Shown in pieces: positions 1 through 5,205 of a DNA stretch of 6,701 nt. A model generated the notes under the pieces. That model ran no database searches and was not told where the DNA came from. It saw nothing but the letters and a program-made list of their open reading frames with translations. The first letter of the stretch is position 1. Every line of letters starts with the position of its first letter. The stretch covers positions 1-6,701 of the forward strand of contig JASHTZ010000540.1 in the NCBI GenBank assembly GCA_030040295.1, in the 5' to 3' direction. The stretch comes from Terriglobia bacterium (lineage in GTDB: Bacteria > Acidobacteriota > Terriglobia > UBA7540). The position numbers and the translations under genes are program-made.

Positions 1-1686
1 CTACCACCGGCTCGGGGGGGGGGGTGGCGCGGCTTCCTTCATGCTCAAGCCAATCTTATGGTCCCCGGGGTTCAAGCGAATGATGCGGAATTCGTGCTCG
101 GCCCCCACATCCAGTTTAGCATTCCCGCCGCCGTGGGTGTTTTCAATTTCTGAGACGTGACATAGGCCTTCCACGCCCGCCTCGAGCTCGACAAACACCC
201 CGAAAGAAACCTTGCGGGAAACCTTTCCGTGAACCATGTCGCCCACGTGTATCTTCGCAAAGAAACTCTGCCAGGGGTCCTCTTCCAGTTGCTTCAGCCC
301 CAGGGCCAGGCGGCGATTCGCGGGGTCAAGGGCGAGCAAAACGGCATCGACTTTCTGCCCCTTCTTCAGAACCTCGGAGGGATGCTTGATATTGCGATTC
401 CAGGAAATGTTGGTGAGATGAATCAATCCATCCACGCCGTCTTCGATCTCCACAAAGGCGCCGAAATCCGTCAGATTCCGCACCCGGCCCTGCACGCGCG
501 CGCCGATGGCATATTTTTCGCTGACCGTCGTCCAGGGATCGGGCAAGCTCGCCTTCAGGCTCAGCGAAATCCGCCGCTTGGCCATGTCGACATCCAGAAC
601 GCCCACATCCACGCGGTCGCCGACCTTGAGAATTTTCGATGGATGCCGCAGGCGCTTGCTCCAGCTCATCTCCGAAATGTGCACAAGCCCTTCCACGCCC
701 GGCTCGAGTTCGATGAAGGCGCCGTAATCGGTCAAGCTCACCACGCGGCCCGTCACCCGGTCGCCGGCATGGTACGTCCTCGGCACCATCTCCCACGGAT
801 CGGGAGTAAGTTGCTTCAGGCCCAGTGAGACCCGCCCTTTTTCTGCATCGTGCTTAAGAACCTTGACGCGAATTTCCTGACCCACCTGCACAACTTCCGA
901 GGGATGGCCGACGCGCCCCCAGGCCAGGTCGGTGATGTGCAGAAGGCCGTCCATACCTCCTAAATCCACAAAGGCGCCATAATCGGCCAGATTCTTCACC
1001 TTTCCCATCACTTCCGCGCCTTCCACCAGCCGCTCGCCCAATTCCGCTTTGCGGCGGTTCAGTTCCTCTTCCAGCGCCAACCTGCGGCTTACCACCACGT
1101 TGTTGCGCTTACGGTTGATCTTGATGATCTTGCAGGTGATTTCTTCGCCTTTGAGGGCGTCAATATTGCGATTGGCGCGCACATCCGCGTGCGAGGCAGG
1201 GAGAAAGGCGGGTACGCCGACATCCACCGTCAGGCCGCCTTTGATGCGATCGATCACTCGCCCGGCGACATTGCTTTGTTCCTGGAAGGCCCGCTCGATA
1301 TCCTCCCAAACCTTGCGGCGAACCGCCTTCTGATGCGATATCTCAACGCGCCCGGTCACCTCATCATATTGCTCAATCCAAATGGGCACGGAGTCGCCCG
1401 GAGCGACGCTGACTTGACCTTCACTGTTCAGGAATTCGGCGATGGGGGCGGTCGCTTCCGTTTTCAGGCCGAGGTCAACCACGACCTCTCCGTCCGCGAC
1501 CTTGAGAACTTTGCCTTGCACAACCTCGCCTGCCGCCAAGGGAGTTGCGGCTAGGGTTTCCATCCCGGCAAGCAGGTTCGACATCTCGTTACTTTCAGGC
1601 GTGCCCGATGCGATCGTGCCTGCTTCTACCGGTTGTTCAAGTTCCGTACCAACCTCCTGTGAGCCGCGATTATCCTCAAAGGACAT
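1..1686 (-). CDS. rpsA: 30S ribosomal protein S1
   Basis: Ribosomal protein S1 binds mRNA on the small subunit and helps load messages for initiation. The 561-residue product carries six S1 (OB-fold) repeats at about residues 53-118, 136-202, 222-291, 307-378, 394-465 and 481-550. Repeats 3-5 are the most alike, each with a (D/N)(Y/F)GAF(V/I) core and an HPS segment, and linkers carrying DPW follow domains 3, 4 and 5. Domains 1 and 2 are divergent, as in the ribosome-docking part of known S1 proteins. Length matches the six-domain family (E. coli about 557). The N-terminal 50 residues are acidic and low-complexity. The ATG at 1686 is chosen because a strong Shine-Dalgarno lies 7 nt upstream. 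The stop codon occupies the first three bases of the window, so the gene is complete. The C-terminus ends in a five-proline run encoded by a C homopolymer. Family identity is very secure. Confidence 0.97.
   Translation of the reverse strand: MSFEDNRGSQEVGTELEQPVEAGTIASGTPESNEMSNLLAGMETLAATPLAAGEVVQGKVLKVADGEVVVDLGLKTEATAPIAEFLNSEGQVSVAPGDSVPIWIEQYDEVTGRVEISHQKAVRRKVWEDIERAFQEQSNVAGRVIDRIKGGLTVDVGVPAFLPASHADVRANRNIDALKGEEITCKIIKINRKRNNVVVSRRLALEEELNRRKAELGERLVEGAEVMGKVKNLADYGAFVDLGGMDGLLHITDLAWGRVGHPSEVVQVGQEIRVKVLKHDAEKGRVSLGLKQLTPDPWEMVPRTYHAGDRVTGRVVSLTDYGAFIELEPGVEGLVHISEMSWSKRLRHPSKILKVGDRVDVGVLDVDMAKRRISLSLKASLPDPWTTVSEKYAIGARVQGRVRNLTDFGAFVEIEDGVDGLIHLTNISWNRNIKHPSEVLKKGQKVDAVLLALDPANRRLALGLKQLEEDPWQSFFAKIHVGDMVHGKVSRKVSFGVFVELEAGVEGLCHVSEIENTHGGGNAKLDVGAEHEFRIIRLNPGDHKIGLSMKEAAPPPPPSRW
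14..24. repeat. 11-bp G/C homopolymer inside the end of rpsA
   Basis: Eleven consecutive G on the plus strand (C in the rpsA message) encode most of the final proline run, four codons before the stop. Tracts of this length are prone to replication slippage and to sequencing or assembly error. A change of one base would replace the last residues and read past the present stop, beyond the window. Confidence 0.9.
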
Positions 1687-1693
1687 CCACGTG

Positions 1694-1700
1694 CCTCCCT
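1694..1700 (-). promoter_or_regulatory. rpsA Shine-Dalgarno
   Basis: Read on the minus strand the sequence is AGGGAGG, ending 7 nt before the ATG. It is a near-ideal anti-16S match and fixes the rpsA start against the later ATGs at residues 35 and 42. Confidence 0.85.
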
Positions 1701-1735
1701 CTCTCAGACCCGACGCAGACTTACAGGAAGCACCT

Positions 1736-1765
1736 ATTCTACCCCTGCGTTTTGACCGAAGTCAA
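1736..1765 (-). promoter_or_regulatory. Sigma70-type promoter of rpsA
   Basis: On the minus strand, TTGACT (1765-1760) and TAGAAT (1741-1736) are separated by 18 nt. Each matches its consensus at five of six positions. Transcription would start near 1729, giving a leader of roughly 43 nt that contains the strong Shine-Dalgarno. The -35 box is also the left half of the inverted repeat TTGAC-TTCG-GTCAA (1765-1752), which could be an operator. Seen by eye only. Confidence 0.7.
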
Positions 1766-1803
1766 TCGTACCAATGTAACGGTGATGGTATGGTCTGGAT
1801 TTT

Positions 1804-1876
1804 GTAGGGGCAGGGCTTGTCCCTGCTCTTCGGGCTCGGCGATGCCGAGAGGGTATCCGCAAGGGGCATCCCTTAC
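1804..1876. repeat. REPIN-like two-hairpin repeat, copy 1
   Basis: This 73-bp element begins GTAGGGGCA and ends in a degenerate inverted version of the same end. It contains a perfect hairpin with stem GCAGGG/CCCTGC and loop CTTGT (1810-1826), a central hairpin CTCGGC-GAT-GCCGAG (1835-1849), and a weaker right hairpin with loop GCAAG, the reverse complement of CTTGC (1851-1875). Positions 1804-1827 are the exact reverse complement of 6490-6513. It lies between the ATPase stop and the rpsA promoter, so it might also terminate or stabilise the ATPase transcript. No U-tract follows. Confidence 0.8.
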
Positions 1877-1904
1877 GCCCAGATGAAATCCCCGGCACGG
1901 CGAA

Positions 1905-2690
1905 TCACTCCACATGGAATTTATATCCGGCTTGTTTGATGGCCTTACGGTAGTCGTCGGAATGCAACTCGACCAGCTTGCACATTTCATAGAGGCGCGA
2001 GCGCAGCGTCACCCCCAACTGATTCAGGCTGTAGTCGAGGTCGGGAACCGGCGCTCCCGAAGGCAAGTGCCCAGCGCGCCCAGGGAGTTTGTCGCCGGAA
2101 ATCAAGGTGGTGGTGATCAAAGTCACCTTCTTGTAGTTATATCGCCAATTGATGATGTGATGGAGTGTCTCCTTCACCCAGTCGCTGGGGTTTGCGCTGG
2201 CCAGTTCATCGAGCAGAAGCACTTCCGCGTCCAGAACCGGCTGGAGCACTCCCAGCTCAGTGCTTTGAGTTCCGGGGTTGTAGCTGTCGCGAATAGTTTT
2301 GAGCAAATCGTGAAAATCGTAGAAGAGGCACTCCACGCCCTTGCGCAGCATCAATTCGCGTAGAATCGCCACGCCCAGGTGCGTCTTCCCCACCCCCGTC
2401 GGCCCGGCAAACAGCAACCCGAAATCCGCGGGATACTCCTCTACGAACCTCTGGGCGCAGATTTTCGCCATCGTCAAGCTGGGATTCTCCTGGCCCGTCG
2501 CCAGGTTCTTGCGCACGTCGAAATTCGCCAGCTCACAATGCTCGTAGCGTGGAGGGATGCGCGCCTGCTTCAACAGCAGCGCCGAGCGCTCCAGGTTCTG
2601 GCAGTCGCACGGCGCCATGCGGCGCACGCCTTCCACCTCAACGGGCTTCCACCCAGTTCCTTCACACTGGGGACAATCCTTTTTCGGCAT
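1905..2690 (-). CDS. DnaC/IstB-type AAA+ ATPase with N-terminal zinc knuckle (putative helicase loader)
   Basis: The 261-residue protein belongs to the DnaC/IstB group of AAA+ ATPases, which load or remodel replicative helicase or transposition complexes. An N-terminal cysteine cluster, CPQC (residues 6-9) and CDC (28-30), probably binds zinc. The Walker A motif is GPTGVGKT (96-103), Walker B is VLLLDE (157-162), a sensor-1-like TTT lies at 193-195 and a likely arginine finger is SRL (R232). No istA transposase or IS ends flank it, so a cellular DnaC-like loader is more likely than an IS21 IstB. The ATG at 2690 is the only reasonable start, since the first cysteine is residue 6. No Shine-Dalgarno is visible before it. 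It is codirectional with rpsA but separated by 218 bp that contain a repeat and the rpsA promoter, so it is probably a separate unit. Exact function is unproven. Confidence 0.88.
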   Translation of the reverse strand: MPKKDCPQCEGTGWKPVEVEGVRRMAPCDCQNLERSALLLKQARIPPRYEHCELANFDVRKNLATGQENPSLTMAKICAQRFVEEYPADFGLLFAGPTGVGKTHLGVAILRELMLRKGVECLFYDFHDLLKTIRDSYNPGTQSTELGVLQPVLDAEVLLLDELASANPSDWVKETLHHIINWRYNYKKVTLITTTLISGDKLPGRAGHLPSGAPVPDLDYSLNQLGVTLRSRLYEMCKLVELHSDDYRKAIKQAGYKFHVE

Positions 2691-2700
2691 GTTGGAAAGT

Positions 2701-2746
2701 TTAAAGGGTAAAGGGAAAAGGGTAAAGTCAAAAGGACAAGGGACAA
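2701..2746. repeat. Low-complexity purine tract (AAAGGG units)
   Basis: The plus strand is a nearly pure purine run built from imperfect TAAAGGG, GTAAAGGG and AAAAGG(G/A) units, followed by GGACAAGGGACAA. In the message of the ATPase gene it would read as a pyrimidine-rich leader just before the start codon, which may explain the lack of a Shine-Dalgarno there. Confidence 0.65.
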
Positions 2747-2788
2747 CGGCAACTCTCGCTGTAGCGCCGATCTATGAGCGTGGCATTG

Positions 2789-2813
2789 TAGGGGGCTGCC
2801 ACCCTGTGGCCCA
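2789..2813. repeat. Possible degenerate arm of the GTAGGGG repeat
   Basis: It starts GTAGGGGGC and folds as GCCAC-CCT-GTGGC (2799-2811). The start, the ACCC..TGTGG core and the CCC end resemble the arm at 6442-6466, but the loop is not CTTGT and no second arm is clear. Membership in the family is tentative. Confidence 0.4.
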
Positions 2814-2932
2814 AAGCCGTCTTCAAGCGACGGGTCGGGCGGCGGGCCATGGGAAGGCCCTGCGGCGTTTCCGCCCAGGCGGGACAGCAAATGGAAAATT
2901 TCGGCGGAAACTCCCCCGCCTTCGCATTTCAA

Positions 2933-2962
2933 TTGACACAATTAGCGTTGCGGAGTTACTGT
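2933..2962 (+). promoter_or_regulatory. Probable promoter of the PilZ gene
   Basis: A perfect TTGACA -35 box (2933-2938) is followed after 18 nt by TACTGT (2957-2962), a weak -10. The start would be near 2969 with a leader of about 44 nt. The -35 box sits inside the inverted repeat AATTG-ACA-CAATT (2931-2943), a possible operator. Confidence 0.5.
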
Positions 2963-3012
2963 TCCCGCCATACCAAGTCTTTTGAAACGCCATTGAAAGG
3001 GGAAAACATCTT

Positions 3013-3915
3013 TTGACCCTACCAATAGAGGCCGGAGAGGAAACACAGGCAGGCATCCCGGCCCGGCGAACCGACCGCATCTCGATCAGACTCCCCGTCC
3101 AGCTTTCAGGATCGGATGCCAACGGCCAGAGCTTTACCGAAAAAACACGCACCCAGGTGGTGAGCCGTCACGGTGCGAGCATCCTTCTTAAACACGTCCT
3201 CGTCCCCGATCAGGAACTCATCCTGAAGTGCATCCCTACCGGCAAGGAGACGCATGTCCGGGTGGTGGGCCAAATGGGATCGAGTGAGGAAGGTTTCCAC
3301 TATGGGCTGGAGATTCTGGATCCCAACGGCAACATATGGGAACTGGTGTTTCCACCTCTTTCCGAAGCGGATAGAGCCGCCGCGCGCCTGTTGCTGGAAT
3401 GCGCAGGTTGCCACGTGCGCGAGCTGACCTATCTGAACGAGTTTGAGCTCGAAGTTTTCCACGCGAACGGGGCGATCTCCCGCACGTGCAAAGGTTGTGC
3501 AAAAATGAGCGTCTGGAAGCAATGCACAGCCGGGTCAACTCTGGACCTCGCCCCTCCGCCCGCCCCGGCCCCGCCCGCGGCTTCCGTGCGCAGCCAGAAT
3601 GAGCGCAAAGAGCATCGTGTTCCGATCAAAGCGGAGGCCTGCATTCGCCACCCCCACGAGGGAGAGGAAATCGTTAAGACCCTGAATGTCTCACGGAGCG
3701 GCTTCTGCTTCAAGAGCACGAAAACCTATGAGCCGGGGATCGTGGTGGAGGCCGCCGTGCCATATACCCCCGGAGTCGGGAATATTTTCATTTCCGTAAA
3801 GGTTGAGCACGCCGAGCCATTCCCCTCTGAGGCCACAACTATTTATGGGGCCTCCTACGTTCGGAACTCGAAAAACCTTCGCTCGAGCCAGGACCGCGAC
3901 CCAACCACAATTTAG
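3013..3915 (+). CDS. Tandem PilZ-domain protein with central CxxC pairs
   Basis: This 300-residue soluble protein has two PilZ-like domains; PilZ domains bind cyclic di-GMP and transmit it to partner proteins. The C-terminal domain (about 196-290) has the full signature: R198-x3-R202 and NVSRSG (225-230), fitting RxxxR and (D/N)xSxxG. The N-terminal domain (about 17-114) keeps R18-x3-R22 but has VVSRHG (49-54), lacking the acidic/amide residue, so it may not bind ligand. Between them, CxxC at 130-133 and CxxC at 159-162 suggest a small zinc-binding knuckle, then a Pro/Ala linker (178-190). No signal peptide or membrane segment is seen. The TTG start at 3013 is preceded by GAAAGGGGA with 10 nt spacing; no ATG occurs before residue 88, which would destroy the first domain. 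The gene appears monocistronic, with its own promoter. Its target is not evident. Confidence 0.87.
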   Translation: MTLPIEAGEETQAGIPARRTDRISIRLPVQLSGSDANGQSFTEKTRTQVVSRHGASILLKHVLVPDQELILKCIPTGKETHVRVVGQMGSSEEGFHYGLEILDPNGNIWELVFPPLSEADRAAARLLLECAGCHVRELTYLNEFELEVFHANGAISRTCKGCAKMSVWKQCTAGSTLDLAPPPAPAPPAASVRSQNERKEHRVPIKAEACIRHPHEGEEIVKTLNVSRSGFCFKSTKTYEPGIVVEAAVPYTPGVGNIFISVKVEHAEPFPSEATTIYGASYVRNSKNLRSSQDRDPTTI

Positions 3916-3920
3916 CGAAA

Positions 3921-4070
3921 GGCCGTGGACCTGTAGTTCAGGACAGCGCCGGACTGTCCAAAGGGGAAACCAGGTTCCTGAACCCGGGAGCAGAGGGAGC
4001 GAAAACTGGGTTACGATAAATGCGAGTTGGTCCCAGAGAAATGCTAGCGACCTGAAGACAGGTGAGCTAC
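3921..4070 (+). ncRNA. Candidate structured RNA or structured 3' leader/trailer
   Basis: Between PilZ and hicB the DNA is non-coding and rich in complementary segments. GGACAG (3941-3946) pairs perfectly with CTGTCC (3954-3959). Around it GTTCA (3936-3940) pairs with TGAAC (3979-3983), with a small GG-GGAAA-CC hairpin possible between, giving a three-way junction. Next CTGGG (4006-4010) pairs with CCCAG (4032-4036). Finally ACCTG-AAGA-CAGGT (4050-4063) is closed below an internal loop by TAGC/GCTA (4045-4048, 4066-4069). Strand is assumed from the neighbours. I cannot match it to a known RNA family, and chance pairing is not excluded without covariation. Confidence 0.3.
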
Positions 4071-4129
4071 GCACGCTCGCCATCAACGCCGGCCATCATT
4101 TTATCAAGTGCCGACTGAATGTACGCAGG

Positions 4130-4158
4130 TTGACCTGTTTACCCAAATATTCTACGAT
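4130..4158 (+). promoter_or_regulatory. Sigma70-type promoter of hicBA
   Basis: TTGACC (4130-4135) and TACGAT (4153-4158) are separated by an ideal 17 nt, predicting a start near 4165 and a leader of about 21 nt. The -35 box overlaps the inverted repeat CAGGT-TG-ACCTG (4126-4137), a possible operator. This HicB lacks a recognisable DNA-binding domain, so the repressor would have to be another protein or a HicA-HicB complex acting otherwise. Confidence 0.65.
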
Positions 4159-4170
4159 TGATCCAGCAGG

Positions 4171-4178
4171 AAAGGAGA
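4171..4178 (+). promoter_or_regulatory. hicB Shine-Dalgarno
   Basis: AAAGGAGA ends 7 nt before a TTG codon at 4186. This strong site decides for the TTG start, from which the HicB fold begins at once (MKFQIDLE). Confidence 0.75.
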
Positions 4179-4185
4179 GCGGCAA

Positions 4186-4398
4186 TTGAAATTTCAAATT
4201 GACTTGGAATGTGAAGATGATGGGCGCTGGATCGCCGAAATTGCCTCACTCCCCGGAGTGATGGTTTACGGCAAGACCAAGCAGGAGGCGGTGGCCAGAG
4301 TCAAAGCGCTGGCTCTCCGCGTGCTTGCAGACGAGGTGGAGAAACAAACTCACCGCTCCACCCGCCCCCTTGACGTTTCGATTGCCTGTAGTCATTGA
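4186..4398 (+). CDS. hicB: HicB-family antitoxin (short type)
   Basis: HicB neutralises the HicA mRNA-cleaving toxin by covering its active site. The 70-residue protein has the characteristic N-terminal partial RNase H-like fold: a first strand MKFQIDLE, then DDGRWIAEIASLPGV (11-25), a VYGKTKQEA turn (27-35) and the helix ARVKALALRVLADE (37-50). It stops soon after, with a basic tail and no helix-turn-helix or ribbon-helix-helix domain, so it belongs to the short HicB group. The start is TTG, supported by a strong Shine-Dalgarno. Its TGA stop (4396-4398) overlaps the TTG start of hicA (4395-4397), so translation of the two is probably coupled, with antitoxin first. The pair forms a two-gene operon under the promoter at 4130-4158. 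Confidence 0.88.
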   Translation: MKFQIDLECEDDGRWIAEIASLPGVMVYGKTKQEAVARVKALALRVLADEVEKQTHRSTRPLDVSIACSH

Positions 4399-4610
4399 GC
4401 ACCTGGCCAAGCACCAAAGCACGCAGGGTTTTGAACGCCCTCTTGAGAATCGGCTGGGCTGTAAAGTCACACAAGGGTTCTTCCCACTTACAACTCACCC
4501 ATGCAACCAGGGGCGAATTCACGTGGGCCTTCCACGCCTCTGACGAAATTGGTCCAAGGATGCTCGCCCGCATCGCGAAACATACCGGCTTGAAACCTGA
4601 AGACCTATGA
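4395..4610 (+). CDS. hicA: HicA-family mRNA interferase toxin
   Basis: HicA is a small dsRBD-like ribonuclease that cuts mRNA and slows growth when free of HicB. The 71-residue product shows the family layout: a first helix STKARRVLNALLRIG (6-20), then W-A-V-K-S-H, and the active-site segment GSSHLQL (28-34), whose His31 corresponds to the catalytic histidine of GSxHxxL in characterised HicA proteins. A strand EFTWAFHA (41-48) follows, then EIGPRMLARIAKHTGLKPEDL (51-71), the usual C-terminal helix. Length is normal for the family and nothing is truncated, so the toxin may be active. The TTG start is set by the 3-nt overlap with the hicB stop and gives the expected N-terminus. The gene ends 11 bp from the stop codon of convergent hspR, with no terminator between them. 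Confidence 0.88.
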   Translation: MSTWPSTKARRVLNALLRIGWAVKSHKGSSHLQLTHATRGEFTWAFHASDEIGPRMLARIAKHTGLKPEDL

Positions 4611-4621
4611 CGGAGGGCTGC

Positions 4622-5029
4622 CTACCTCCCCCCGCCGCGCGTGCGAATCAAATGCAGGGGATTGATTCTCGCCAGGGCATTCTTCGAGCTTTCCTCGGCG
4701 TGCTCGGAGCGCTCCAGAAATTCCTTCTGGACATAATCCACAAATGCCTGCATTTCATCCTGCATCATGCGCATGCGCCGGCGCATGTTCAGGATGATTT
4801 CGATTCCTGCCAGGTTTACCCCGAGGTCACGCGTGAGGTTCAGGATGGTTTCAAGCTGCTCCAAATCGTCCTGGGTGTAGAGGCGCGTGTTACCGTTGGA
4901 CCGCGAGGGGATCAGAAGGCCTTCGCGCTCGTAAAGGCGCAGAGTTTGGGGATGAATGCTGTACATCTCAGCTACCGCCGAGATCATGTATCCCGCTTTG
5001 CCTCGAGTTTTTCTGCCTCGCTTTGCCAT
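4622..5029 (-). CDS. hspR: MerR-family heat-shock repressor HspR
   Basis: HspR is a MerR-type repressor that, in actinobacteria, represses dnaK operons and related chaperone genes with DnaK as co-repressor. The 135-residue protein has a MerR winged-helix domain at about 14-80: YMISAVAEMYSIHPQTLRLYEREGLL-like sequence with the HPQTLRLYE hallmark (26-34), then NTRLYTQDDLEQL (47-59). A Met/Arg-rich helix (82-107) probably forms the dimer coiled coil, and a basic Gly-rich tail (RTRGGGR) ends the protein. No metal or drug-binding domain follows, which fits HspR and not the larger MerR sensors. Position next to dnaJ on the same strand supports the call. The ATG at 5029 gives a basic 14-residue extension; a second ATG at 4987 (Met15), right at the domain edge, is possible. 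Neither has a strong Shine-Dalgarno. Confidence 0.9.
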   Translation of the reverse strand: MAKRGRKTRGKAGYMISAVAEMYSIHPQTLRLYEREGLLIPSRSNGNTRLYTQDDLEQLETILNLTRDLGVNLAGIEIILNMRRRMRMMQDEMQAFVDYVQKEFLERSEHAEESSKNALARINPLHLIRTRGGGR

Positions 5030-5039
5030 GGCAATTATC

Positions 5040-5069
5040 CAGTCATCAGTCGTCAGTTTTCAGTCATCA
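5040..5069. repeat. CAGTCRTCA direct repeats before hspR
   Basis: Three copies of CAGTC(A/G)TCA occur at 5040-5048, 5047-5055 and 5061-5069, with a partial CAGTTTT between. On the hspR-sense strand they read TGAYGACTG and end about 10 bp before the start codon. They may be an operator array or just a minisatellite. Confidence 0.7.
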
Positions 5070-5133
5070 ATCCCACATCGAAACTCGGAATTCGTGTTTG
5101 TTCCCGAATTTGTATCGTAGCGGAACCTTTTAC

Positions 5134-5161
5134 CTCTTAACTCTTATCTCTTAACTCTTTC
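5134..5161. repeat. Tandem CTCTTAACTCTT repeat
   Basis: CTCTTAACTCTT occurs twice (5134-5145 and 5148-5159) at a 14-bp period, within a longer pyrimidine-biased stretch (about 5126-5170) between dnaJ and hspR. No function is evident. Confidence 0.75.
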
Positions 5162-5205
5162 CTTTTACCCCCGAATTTCATCCTGCCTTCATTCTTCAGC
5201 CTTCT

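Larger units (their letters stand above)
2691..3012. other. 322-bp divergent intergenic region
   Basis: The gap separates the divergently read ATPase and PilZ genes. It holds a purine-rich tract (2701-2746), a repeat-like hairpin (2789-2813), GC-rich inverted repeats with stem GGGCC/GGCCC (2844-2860) and CCGC/GCGG (2871-2882), and the PilZ promoter (2933-2962). Open frames crossing it show no family features and are not believed. I found no convincing promoter for the ATPase gene. Confidence 0.7.

Noticed and set aside
229..828. 199-codon plus-strand open frame opposite rpsA
   Set aside because: It lies wholly inside the unambiguous rpsA reading frame on the other strand and shows no family motif. 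GC-rich genes commonly give such antisense frames.
1739..1990. Minus-strand frame sharing the RGRACPCS peptide with another at 6410-6676
   Set aside because: The shared peptide is only the translation of the intergenic hairpin repeat, not a protein family.
4045..4070. Resemblance of this hairpin to a helix of 23S rRNA (GACC-GAA..GGTGA.CTA pattern)
   Set aside because: The match covers about 25 bases with gaps, and neither flank continues like 23S rRNA. Most likely chance; an rRNA covariance search would settle it.
3916..4185. Known riboswitch or ribozyme (c-di-GMP, cobalamin, RNase P, group I or II intron)
   Set aside because: The hallmark segments of these families that I know were not found. 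c-di-GMP was considered because of the PilZ neighbour, but the expected conserved core is missing.
3803..4189. 128-codon plus-strand frame from inside PilZ to the hicB start
   Set aside because: It overlaps the conserved PilZ C-terminus in another frame and then crosses the paired non-coding region. No recognisable domain.
4607..5140. 177-codon plus-strand frame starting at the hicA stop (ATGA overlap)
   Set aside because: The overlap imitates a third operon gene, but the frame is antisense to the conserved HspR domain and runs into the simple repeats. No Shine-Dalgarno precedes it.
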